This document shows, one piece after another, positions 46,989 through 56,599 of a stretch of 64,000 bases of DNA. The DNA comes from Alopecurus myosuroides (Eukaryota > Streptophyta > Magnoliopsida > Poales > Poaceae). The stretch covers positions 115,169,071-115,233,070 of the forward strand of contig CM054059.1 of assembly GCA_028641055.1 (NCBI GenBank), in the 5' to 3' direction. The position numbers were made by a program, and so were the translations under genes. Position 1 is the first letter of the stretch, and each line of letters begins with the position of its first letter. Under the pieces are notes generated by a model. It did no database searches. It had not been told where the DNA came from and saw nothing but the letters and a program-made list of their open reading frames with translations.

Positions 46989-48564
46989 TGATGCTTGCGT
47001 TGGGAACCCCAAGAGGAGGGTGTGATGAGCACATCGGTAGGAATTTTCCCCTTAGTTAAGAACCAGGGTTATCAATCCAGTAGGAGAAAGAGGACCTTCG
47101 GAAGGTTGATGCCACTGACAGTGGTGCTGGCGCTTCACCGGTGTCAGCAACAACGTGGAACCTACACACAACACAACACCAATACTTTGTCCCAGCGGTA
47201 CAGTGATGTTGTCAATCTCACAGGTCTTGCTGAAAACAAAGATTAGACGTATAGTGTGGAAAACAGGGTATGCTTGCAGTAAGTAAAGAGAGCAGGAAAT
47301 TGTTGTGGTTTGTTTAACAATGTGGAAAATGGACCGGGGTTCATAGGTTCACTAGTGGTGTCTCTCCATTAAAATAACATGCTGGGTGAAAGAATTATAG
47401 CTGGGAAATTGACAAATAAAGGTTGCACCGTAGTGCACAATATAACATGATGACTACTATGATATTCATTGCGGGCATTACAACAAAATACATAGACTGA
47501 AATCCATATGCATCTATGACTAATAACCCACCCTCAGGTTATAATCCGAACCCCCTTAGGTATTAAGTTGCAAGCAACAGATATCTGTATTAAACAATGT
47601 GTGTAATGTAAGCAATGATTATACGCGCGGGCACTCTCACCGCAGTTTTCTCCCTAGTGGCAACACCACATCCTCCCCCGTCACGTTTCCGTCACTCGAG
47701 CACAGGCGAAAAAGGAGGCATGAACCCACTATCTAGCATAAATACTCCCTCTTGGGGTCACTAGAAACTACTTGGCCAGAGCAACCACTAGCAACGGAAA
47801 GCATGCAAGATCACAAATAACATATGCAATAAAGACTATAATCAACTTGGCATGAGGTCAATATTCATCGGATCCCAGCAAACACATCATATAGAATTAC
47901 ATAAGATCAATCTCAATCATGATAGGTAGCTCACGAGATCTAAACATGGAGGCATATGAGGAGGAGACAACCATCTAGCTACTGCTATGGACCCGTAGTC
48001 AGGGATGAACTACTCACGCATCACTCAGAGGCAGGCATGGTGATGTAGAAGCCTCCGGTGATGATTTCCTCTCCGGCAGGGTGCCGGAAAACAGTTCCAG
48101 AATCCTCCTGATCTAGGGTTGACGACGACGACGGCTGCGGAACTTTCCGGGGATTTTTTATCAGGTGCTTAGGGTTTTCCATCCGCGGGGAATAAATATG
48201 CGAAAGGGCAAAGGCGGTGGAGGCCAGGGGGACCCACACCCATAGCTGGCGCGGCCAGGGGGAACCGCGTCAGCCTATGGTGTGGCCCCCCTGTTTCCCG
48301 TCTTCGACTCCTCTTCGGTGTTCTGGATGCTTCCGGGGAAAATAGGCACTTCAGGCTTTCTGGGGTCCAATTCCGAGAATGTTTCCAGAACAAGTTTTCT
48401 GAAACCAAAAACAGCAGAAAACAAGGAACCGGTGCTTGGCATTTTGTTAATAGGTTAGTCCCGAAAAACGTATGAAAATGCTATAAATAAGGGAGAAAAC
48501 ACGTAGCAATTGGCATAATATGATCATGGAGCATCAGAAACTAGGGATACGTTTATGACATATA
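46989..48564 (-). repeat. 3' LTR of M
   Basis: 1576 bp. On the minus strand it starts TATATGTCATAAACG (aligning with TGATATGTCTAAAACG of P, G to A at position 2) and ends CGCAAGCATCA. It shares with P the CCTCCGGTG, GCTAGATGGTTGTC and GGGAGTATTTATGC blocks in reverse. Confidence 0.85.
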
Positions 48565-51120
48565 AGGCATCCCCAAGCTTAGTTCCTACTCATCCTCGAG
48601 TACGTAAACGATAAAACAATAATTTCTGAGGTGACATGCTACTATCATAATCTTGATAATTAAAATGTAAAAGCATATGTATGCTGAGATCATAAAACTT
48701 CAAACACAAACATGATAAACAGAACTTTAATAATAAAGCATAGCAATCACTTTGCATCGTGAAGAGTATCTTAAATAAGGTATCATGGATAATAATTCAA
48801 AGAAAGATAAACCTTTGTTTAAAGTATAGAGAAAGCATGGCAAAGTGGTATTTCGCTAGTCCTTAAGAGTGGGACAAAACATAAATGCCAGGACACTTTC
48901 AAAGTTGATGAGGAAGACTAGAACAAATAATTTAAGAACAAATAATATCACATCATGAAGTAATTATTGATGTTTATGGGACAAATGCACATAGAACTCA
49001 AAATGGCAAAAATGCTCTCTCAAATGTGCATAAAGTTAGAAGATAGAGACTCAACATAAAAGTAAAAGAAAGGCCCTTCACAGAGGAAGCAGGGATCACT
49101 CATGTGCTAGAGCTTTTTATTTTATTAAACAGAGGTATTAAAAGTTTGACATCATGGAGGAATGTATATTTTTTAGGAGAGGTGTATGCTAAAGTCAACG
49201 AATGGTAAACAGACAATACTGTACGTCACAAGCCAACTGGATTCACAAGAGAGGCTCCCATGGTGAAGGACGCAACTGGTGTAGAAGGTCATCCCTCTTT
49301 CTCTTTTGTTTACACAATTATGCTTTGACTGATATAATCAGGGGCAAAAATAGCGAAGAGATTTTGTTTGTATTAATTTGGGGCTGGGCACCCCGCTGCC
49401 AGCTCTTCTATCATTTGGATAAGCGGATGAAGCCACTAGTCCAGGGTGTGAAATCCAATCAACAAGTGAGATAAAGATTCTCTATTGACGTCCTCATGAG
49501 CAAAAACAAGAACACAAAACAAGAGTAATTTTGAAGGTTTTAAAGGTAACACATGAGCAATTTACTTGGAGTGGCAGTTTAATACCACAAGTAGGTAGGT
49601 ATGGTGTACATAATTGGAAAACTTTGGTTTAAGGAGTTTGGATGCATGAGTATAATTCCATACTCAGTACAGGTGGAGGCTAGCAAAAGACTGGGAGCGA
49701 CAAATCAAGAGAGCATAAGAGCCATAATCATGCATAGCGACATAAGCATCATTAATTAAAGCATAAGCGGTATCACATGTTCAAAAACTAAGTGGTCATG
49801 GAGGCTATTCGTGACTGGTTTGTAGTCATAAACATGGTGTGAGCATGCGCCAAGTCAACCAAATAAAACATTCGAAAGAGAATACCATATATTGATGCTT
49901 TACTATGACAAGAACAACTCATGAATCTTTCAAAACATATTAAACGCTCTCAGCTATTTAAGACTATTCATGCTACTCAATAATCACAATGCTTTAAAAC
50001 TAAAATAACATTTAGCATGTCATGAAAAAGTTCTAGCCACAATCTATACAAGCTTCTACTAGTACTGTTGTAAATTCTACATCAAGCAGCAGTTTTATTT
50101 TCCCAACAAGCACCATAAGAGATATGTTTTAACAAAAATACTCTTTATGATACAGCAAGCAAACATGAGAGTACTCAAATAATACTACTAAAACTAACAG
50201 CTCTCATAAGAGATGCACGAAAAACATGAGATAAATAAATGCAGCAGCCAGACAAAAATTAAGAATACAACGTATTCTCATGAAAAAGCGGAGCGTGTCA
50301 CTCTCCAATAAAATAATGTTGGGGTCCAACCAGGATTATTATGAAAATAAAAACAAACTGAAAACAAAAAATAAAAGACGCTACAAGTAAAGCACATAAG
50401 GTGTGACCGAATAAAAATATAGTTTCACTAGAAATGACGTGATAATTTGTTGATGAAGAAGGGGATGTCTTGGGCATCCCTAAGCTTAGACGCTTGAGTA
50501 TTCTTGGAATTTGCTAGGATGTACCACCGGGGCATCCCCAAGCTTAGGCTTTTCACTCTTCTTGATCACATCATATCATCCTCTTCTCTTGACCCTTGAA
50601 TACTTCCTTCACACCAAAATTCTCGCAATCTTCATTAGCAACGTTAGTGCAATTGAAATAATAAACTCACATGGTTCAGTTTCAACACAAAACTAGCACT
50701 CAAAAACACATTATCTACTGTCACAACTTATTTTAAAACTCTTTTTCTCAAAAGAACACCAAAATAAAGAGATTAAGATGCAAATGCAATTATTGGCAGA
50801 AATCTGTCAAAACAGAACAACAGGCAGAGATCGATTTTTTCTAAAATCTTTTGTTGCTCAAATAAAAAAGTGTTCAACTAAGAAAAGTTACGTATATAGC
50901 CCAGGATTAAGCACAAAAACTCTCAGGTCATATTGAATTTTCTGTGATTTTATACGTATTTAACAGTGGACAGCAGAAATTTGTTTCATGCGCAGAAATA
51001 CGAAATATAGTGTCAACTTTCCACTAGAGGCTTTACTTGATACAGTGGGGTTTCTAAGGAAATAGACAACACCCAGGTGCAAAGCACACCAAACAAAACA
51101 AAGGAAAACAGAATGAAAAC
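48565..51120 (-). other. Non-coding interior of M
   Basis: AT-rich, no convincing coding frame. The purine-rich tract (minus AAGCTTGGGGATGC) lies at 48567-48580. The stretch at 49070-49120 is the reverse of P near 34500-34550. Another TAAGCTTGGGGATGCC-like tract sits near 50530. The frames at 49202-49474 and 50511-50696 are accidental. Confidence 0.65.
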
Positions 51121-51130
51121 AGAGAAATAA

Positions 51131-51180
51131 AACGGGTTGTCTCCTGGTAGCGCTTTTCTTTAACGCCTTTCAGCTAGGCC
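51131..51180 (-). promoter_or_regulatory. Conserved post-ORF stem-loop motif of M
   Basis: Minus strand, 13 bases after the stop at 51193: GCCT/AGGC around AGCTGAA, GGCGTTAAAGAAAAGCGCT, then CAGG, loop AGACAA, CCCG. One pair of the last hairpin is mismatched (A opposite C), as expected in a decayed copy. Confidence 0.45.
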
Positions 51181-51192
51181 TAAAAGATCAAC

Positions 51193-52330
51193 TCAAGTAT
51201 TTTCAAGTGAAGAAGCATCGACATCATAACTTTCTCTAATAATAGAGTCAAAAGGTAACTTCATCCTCTTTTTAGGAAAGTGTTCCATACCTTTCTTGAG
51301 GGGGAATTGATATTTAATACTCCCCTCTTTCATATCAATAACAGCACCAACAGTTCTACGAAAAGGTCTTCCCAAAACAATAGGACAATAAGCATTGCAT
51401 TCAATGTTAATAAGAACAAAATAAACAGGGACAAGGTTATTGTTAAACATAATAAGAACATCATCAATTCTACCAAGAGGTTTCTTCTTAGCATTATCAG
51501 CAAGATGAACATCCAAATAATAGTGTTCTAACGGTGGTAGATCAAGAATATCATAAAGCTTTTGAGGCACAACAGAGATACTAGCCACAAGATCACACAA
51601 AGCATTGCAATAAAATCATTTACTTTTATCTTAATGATAGGCTCCCAACCATCATCTAATTTCCTAGGGATAGATGTTTCAAGTTTCAACTTTTCTTTCC
51701 TAACTTTCATGAGAGCATTGGTAATATGTTTAGTAAAGCCCATATTCATGGCACTAGCATTGGGACTTCTAGCAAGATTTTGTAGAAACATAATAACTTT
51801 AGAGATATTACAATCATCAAAATCAAAGTTATTATCATCAAAAGTAATGGGACCATTATCTCCTACATCTATAAAAATTTCGGCACTTTTATTAGAAGTA
51901 GTTTCAGCAATTTGAGGCAATTTAGCACGTTTCACCGAAGGAGTCGGGAATTTATTAACACAAACTATTTTACCACTGATAGTAGGAGGTTTACTAGCAC
52001 TTGGAGCTTCAGTTTTACTTGTGGTTGTGATAGTACAAACTCTAGCAACATTATTCTTTCTAGCCAATTCATATTCTCTTTCCCACCTAGCATGTAATTC
52101 AGCCATCAACGGCATTCAAAGTTTTACTTTGTTTAACATCTTGTGTAAAAACCTTTAGTTTTAGAAAATCAACATCAATAGCAAGGCTATCTACTTTAGA
52201 GGCAAGAACATATATTTTACCAAGCTTTTCCTCAACAGATTTATTAAAAGCAGTTTGTGTGCTAATAAATTCTCTAAGCATGTTTTCAAGATCAGGACAT
52301 ATCGAGGGCATACTATTGTTGTCTCTATCA
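51193..52330 (-). pseudogene. gag-protease-like gene of M, N-terminus lost
   Basis: Pieces in order: 52330-52099 (LENMLREFISTQTAFNKS, coiled-coil-like), 52115-51528 (MAELHARWEREYELARK, a Lys-rich part, ALMKVRKEKLKLETS, then PRKLDDGWEPIIKIKV) and, after a frameshift near 51600, 51600-51193, the protease: CDLVASISVVPQKLYDIL is the active site with the Gly of D-x-G replaced by Val, then PIVLGRPFRRTVGAVIDM. The end ESYDVDASSLENT matches the end of the P gene. It lacks polymerase and integrase, as in P. Confidence 0.75.
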
Positions 52331-52331
52331 C

Positions 52332-53880
52332 CTTCATCATCCTCGGACCAGTCCCAGATTGAAGATGGGCCTCGAGACTTACCATCTTGGCCTGCGGGAG
52401 TGGCGAGCGGGATGCAGAGAGTGTCCCAGTTGTCGAACTGCTCCTCGTCGTCCTCTGTCCGGTCTGGTTGCCAGTTCTCCACCAGGAACTCCTTGTCTTC
52501 CTCTCTATGGCAAGGAATATGTTGTAGATGCAAACACAAAGCTTAAGGAACTAAAATGAACTCGTAAGAGACCGGGTTGAGACGCTATTCGGTACAACAT
52601 GCAAATCATAAAGCATAAATAGCTAAGTGAACTCGGGAGATGCCTGGATGAGACTCTACTCGGTACAGCATGCGAACCATAAAGCATAAATAGCTAAGTG
52701 AACTCGGGAGATTCCGAGATGAGACTCCACTCGGTACAGCACACGAATCATAAAGCATAAATAGCTAAGTATATTCGGGAGAAACAGAGATAAATTCTAC
52801 TCGGTACAGCATGCGAATCATAAAGCATAAATAGCTAAGTGAGCTCGGGAGAAACGGAGATAAATTCTACTTGGTGCAGTATGCGAAGCAAATAGAACAA
52901 TCAACTAAGTATATTCGGAAGATACCGAGCCGAGAGCAACTCGGAGGATGAAGAAAACTTACTCGGGGGGCTGGCCGATCTCGGCTATATGGCGCAAAAC
53001 CATATTCCCAGGTATCTGAAAGGGTGGCCTTGGTGATGGACCGGGCCCAGATGGCCACCTCCTCCTTGCTGAGCTCGAAGGTGGCGGTGCGTGAGCAGTC
53101 GCGGGGCCCGCCCATGAAGCACATCTTGTGCGCTCTGAGTTGAAGAGGGAGAACCCGGCGGCTCACCCAGGTGGCGATCAAATCGTCTGACCGGAGTCCG
53201 AGCTCCAATAGCTTTTTCAACCGGTTGTCTGCGTAGTTGACATCCGACACGGTTTTCTTCGGATTGTACCCTCAATTCCTCATGGCAGCAGGAGGAACAT
53301 TCTTGAAAGGGGGGAGTTTGATGAGGTCAACCGGCTCGACGCCCTCCACCGGACTGGGATTCTTCAAATAGAGGAATCCCCTCTGCCATTTGCGGCAGGT
53401 GTCTAGTCCCTGTACTCGGGGGTAGTATGTGGTGTTCCGGTACACGATCATGGCTGCTCCGCACTGGGTCATGACCTTGGGAGCAGCCAGAAAGGCCTTG
53501 TTGGGGAGGACTTGCTGGCGGAAGTGGAAGTACTTGGCCCAAATGTCTACCGTGGGGTAGACACCGAGATAGGCCTCGCAGAATGTGACGAAAGTGGAGA
53601 GCATGGCGATGGCGTTTGCCGGAAGGTGATGTGGTTGCAGGCCGAAACGACGGAGGAATTGTTGCATGAATTTGGAGACGGGGAGACCGAAACCAAGCTT
53701 AAAGTGGCTTAGGAAGACCACATACTCACCGTCGCCGGGTTGCAGCTCCAACTCGCCGTCGGGTGGCCTGCAGATTACACCCGGCGGAACCCGGCGGGTG
53801 TTCACTAGACATTGAGTGTCAGAGGCCTTCAGGTCCGAGCCTTCCCAGTTTCCGCGGGTGGACGCGGGCCCTCTCCAGCT
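52332..53880 (-). pseudogene. E4 antisense gene (Transposase_28 family), exons 1 and 2
   Basis: Exon 1 runs from about 53880 to 52963 (donor GTAAGT). Recognisable blocks: GNWEGSDLKASD, NTRRVPPGVICRPP, EYVVFLSHFKLGFGLPVSKFMQQFLRRFGL, HHLPANAIAMLSTFVTFCEAYLGVYP, CRKWQRGFLYLKNP, KMCFMGGPRDCSRTATFELS. A TGA near 53270 replaces a Trp that E2 keeps (RNWGYHP). The N-terminal start is disturbed by a frame change near 53850. Exon 2 (52504-52332) reads FLVENWQPDRTEDDEEQFD and ends at SEDDEGD, where M begins. Function unknown. About two thirds of exon 1 aligns residue by residue with E2. Confidence 0.75.
52586..52895 (-). repeat. 70-71-bp minisatellite in intron 1 of the E4 antisense gene
   Basis: TCGGTACAGCATGCG, then CATAAAGCATAAATAGCTAAGT, then TCGGGAGA recurs with unit starts at 52589, 52660, 52731, 52801 and 52871 (periods 71, 71, 70, 70). 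Units are very similar. It lies wholly inside the intron 52962-52505. Confidence 0.92.
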
Positions 53881-54305
53881 CGATCTCGGAGATCGGCTCG
53901 AGTTCCACTGGCGTAGATCCGGATCCGGTTATTTCCAGGTGGCGCGTGGACGAAAAGTTTGGCTCAGGCCGCAGAGGTCGTAGAAGAACCGCGGCGGTGC
54001 GGAAAACAAACGCCGTGGCGTGTCTCCGGCGGTGGAGAACTTGCAGAAGAACTCGAGGAAGAAGCGAAGCAGTTCGGGGGCGGAGAAGCGAGCTCGAGGA
54101 GAACCACGATGCGCGGTGATGATCCTGGTCCGCGGCGGCGTCTCGGCGAGCGGTGGCGCACGGCGGTCACTCGTCTCACTCTGCGCGCGGGGGGCTCGTG
54201 GTCGCGCGGCGGAGCAGGTGTGCTCTGTGGAGGCGAAGTCGAAGAGGAAGGAGAAGCACGAGGGGGAAAATGGCGAAGGAAGTGAGGCGACGGGAGGCCC
54301 GGGGG

Positions 54306-54313
54306 TATTTGTA
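54306..54313 (-). promoter_or_regulatory. Weak TATA-like box of the E4 antisense gene
   Basis: TACAAATA on the minus strand at the place of GATAAATA in E2, both followed by CCCCC. It looks like a mutated copy of that box. Confidence 0.3.
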
Positions 54314-54856
54314 CCCTTAGTAACGCAGTAACTGCCCTGGATTCATTGCGGTATTGATCGTGGGATCGAGTCAATGCGCCCGAAAGAAACGCACACATCG
54401 AGTTAATCAAGCGTAACGGGCGCAGTTGATCCCACGATCCACGACGTGTGCACTCGAGTGCTCTGAGGTGAAGCGACGCAACGACGGGTGGGCCCTATGA
54501 GCAGTGGTTGGCGCAGGCAGAGAGCGTGCGGTGCAACCGCACCAGACCCGAGGCGACGTGGGCAGCGGTTTCGTGCCACGTGTTGAGCCTTACGAGAGAA
54601 GATACCTAGGGAGTTGTATTCGAGCGGCAAAAGCTGTGGAAATTGGCTAAGTGCTGGGATCTCGGCAAAATCCAACGCAGCGATGTCTACCCGGTTGAAG
54701 AAATAAAGTTCATTACGCAATAGTGGATCCAATTCGAGTCTGGATAGAACTTGACTGAGTTGACGTGCAACTCGGTTATGTGTTTTGGAGAAGATTGGTT
54801 TAAGATGGCACGGCCAGCGTCCGAGTTCACCGAACCATATCAGCTTTGGGGACTAA

Positions 54857-55711
54857 TGTCGGGGGGCTACCCCGAGTAGGGGTAAGGCTGGTGAGAAATA
54901 GTGTTCAAAGTGCAGATTGCCGAGTTGGGCCGTACCGAGTTGGTACGTGCCTGATAGAGAACTACCGAGCTGGATAGCTGTCGAGTTGGAGCTATCCAGT
55001 AGGAAGGACGAAGGACCAAGGGCAAGAGGTGAGCGTTGACCTAGATCATCCGAGTAGCACTTGGAGGATCCGGATAGAGAAGGGTGCTGCTCTACTTGGC
55101 GGCAAAGTCAATGGAGCCATTGAGCTTATCCCGTATATCCAGGGGCAGTACAGGCGTGCGGTTCAACTTACTAGGCGTGATGATGTGTGTCCATACGCGG
55201 GTACAGTGTGCGGTATGGGCGAGGCCACGTCATGGGGGCAGGACATGTCAGCGATCCGACCGCGACGACTTTCGACGATTGTCAGCGAGGAACCGGAGGC
55301 GTGCGGTGGTGTACAGTGTGTAGTCACCTACTCTGTACGATTAGTTGGTGGCCACCAGTATATAAGGTGGCCTCCCCCTCCTGCGTGAGGGTCGGTAGGT
55401 CAGTTGATTACTTTGCTACGTGAAGAGAGAAGTGATACTAGGAGAGAAAGAGAGGCATCGAGAGAGGTTCTTCTTCCTCTAGCTCCTTGAGCTTGAGGGA
55501 TTCTTGTACTCGGCATATACATATACATAGAGAGAGAGGCATGAGTAGGGGTGTTACCTCCAGACGAGGGCCCCGGACCTGGGTAGATTGTTGTGTTTGC
55601 AGTATTGTGAGCACGCCAACTAGGCGTGCGATCCCTCCCCGGATACCTACAACGTCCGTCGGCCCCAAACTTAAGCCATCCTATGGCATCTGCCTTTATC
55701 CATCCACGACA
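54857..55711 (+). repeat. LTR4: 3' LTR of E4
   Basis: 855 bp from TGTCGGGGGGCTACC to CATCCACGACA, preceded by TTTGGGGACTAA. It matches LTR2 in start, TATA region (CCAGTATATAAGGTGG) and end (TCCTATGGCATCTG). Confidence 0.88.
55350..55372 (+). promoter_or_regulatory. TATA box inside a perfect 7-bp dyad, LTR4
   Basis: GGCCACC (55350-55356), centre AGTATATAA (55357-55365), GGTGGCC (55366-55372). Confidence 0.7.
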
Positions 55712-55717
55712 TTAGAC

Positions 55718-56040
55718 ATCCTGGAAGAGGAAAGAGACCTCGTGCTACAGAGATCCGCCATCTATCAGCAAAGCCTGCGAAAATATCACAGATGCAAGGT
55801 AAAAAATAGATCATCTTAGAAGAAGATCTAGTGCTAAGGATGGTGCGGGATAGAGCACACAAACTAGCCTGAGTATGGGAAGGACCATTCGTCATCAGCA
55901 AAGCCCTGAAGAATGGATCATACTACCTCGTTGACATCCGTGATGAAGGAAAAAGTCGCAAGAAAAGGAGATACATAGATGAGTTAGAAGAAACAAAAAG
56001 GCCCTCGAGCATCCAAAAGCTACGTCCTTTCTATTCCTAG
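55718..56040 (+). pseudogene. C-terminal end of the E5 polyprotein (integrase tail)
   Basis: In order: LEEERDLVLQRSAIYQQSLRKYH (55720-55790), a frame change near 55810, EDLVLRMVRDRAHKLA, a stop, then VWEGPFVISKALKNGSYYLVDI and the end RPFYS with stop at 56038-56040. This matches the GDLVLR and WEGPY/F...G-Y-L blocks at the integrase C-terminus of Ty3/gypsy elements. Upstream pol is not in the window because E4 inserted here. Confidence 0.8.
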
Positions 56041-56599
56041 TTTAAATTCAATTGTAAATATTACTTGTGATCACGAAATAAAATTTGTCGGATTTGCCAA
56101 AATAGATAAGTTTTGCGCATGTTGCCTTTCCGTCTTTTTATTTCGCAATGATCCCAACTCTTGCAAAGTATCAACGTTAACACGAATTTTGCCCGAGTGC
56201 TCGTGATTAAAAAGTTGAGATCTCCTTTTTTGCCGGAAAAGGCACAGTACTTAAGTTTTCTTCTAAGTCCTAACAAGTATTTATCTAATCGCACTATGTA
56301 TTGGGTTGCCAAATTAAGTGTTAAGGCTCCGAAAGACGGCTCATGATTCCAAGTTTAGACATATTGGTTTAACGACTCTGTTGCCTGGCTTGAAGATTCC
56401 ACCTTTTAGGATTAGCCAAATCTGAAAAAAAGGCTAAATTACATATGCTAGAAAAATTAAAGTTGGAAGTAAGCGTGAAATCATTGTAGAGTTTTAAAAC
56501 ACACTAAGTCAAAAAAGTTGGACGAACACATGATTGCATTTATCAAAATATATCTAAGACATTGTTCGACATTACAAAACATATATTACAAGATAATGT

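Larger units (their letters stand above)
46989..52330 (-). mobile_element. M: non-autonomous Athila-like element on the minus strand, 5' part missing
   Basis: From right to left: gag-protease frame (52330-51193), stem-loop motif, non-coding interior (51120-48581), purine-rich tract and 3' LTR (48564-46989). Sequence and order match P in the opposite direction. The 5' LTR and primer site are missing: at about 52318-52330 it runs directly into exon 2 of the E4 antisense gene. Confidence 0.8.
52331..55711 (+). mobile_element. E4: right part of a Tat/RIRE2-like element, same family as E2
   Basis: Minus-strand antisense gene (first two exons only), its upstream region and LTR4. The left border at about 52331 is an abrupt junction with M without LTR end. 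The right border is the end of LTR4 against the pol of E5; the flank TTAGA (55712-55716) is the predicted target duplication. Confidence 0.75.

Noticed and set aside
52586..52895. CRISPR-like array of regular repeats
   Set aside because: Units are contiguous 70-bp tandem copies without unique spacers, lie in an intron of a retrotransposon gene, and the genome is a plant.
46989..55711. M and E4 as one novel composite element
   Set aside because: Each part matches a separate family elsewhere in the window (P, and E2), and the junction lacks shared LTRs or target duplication.
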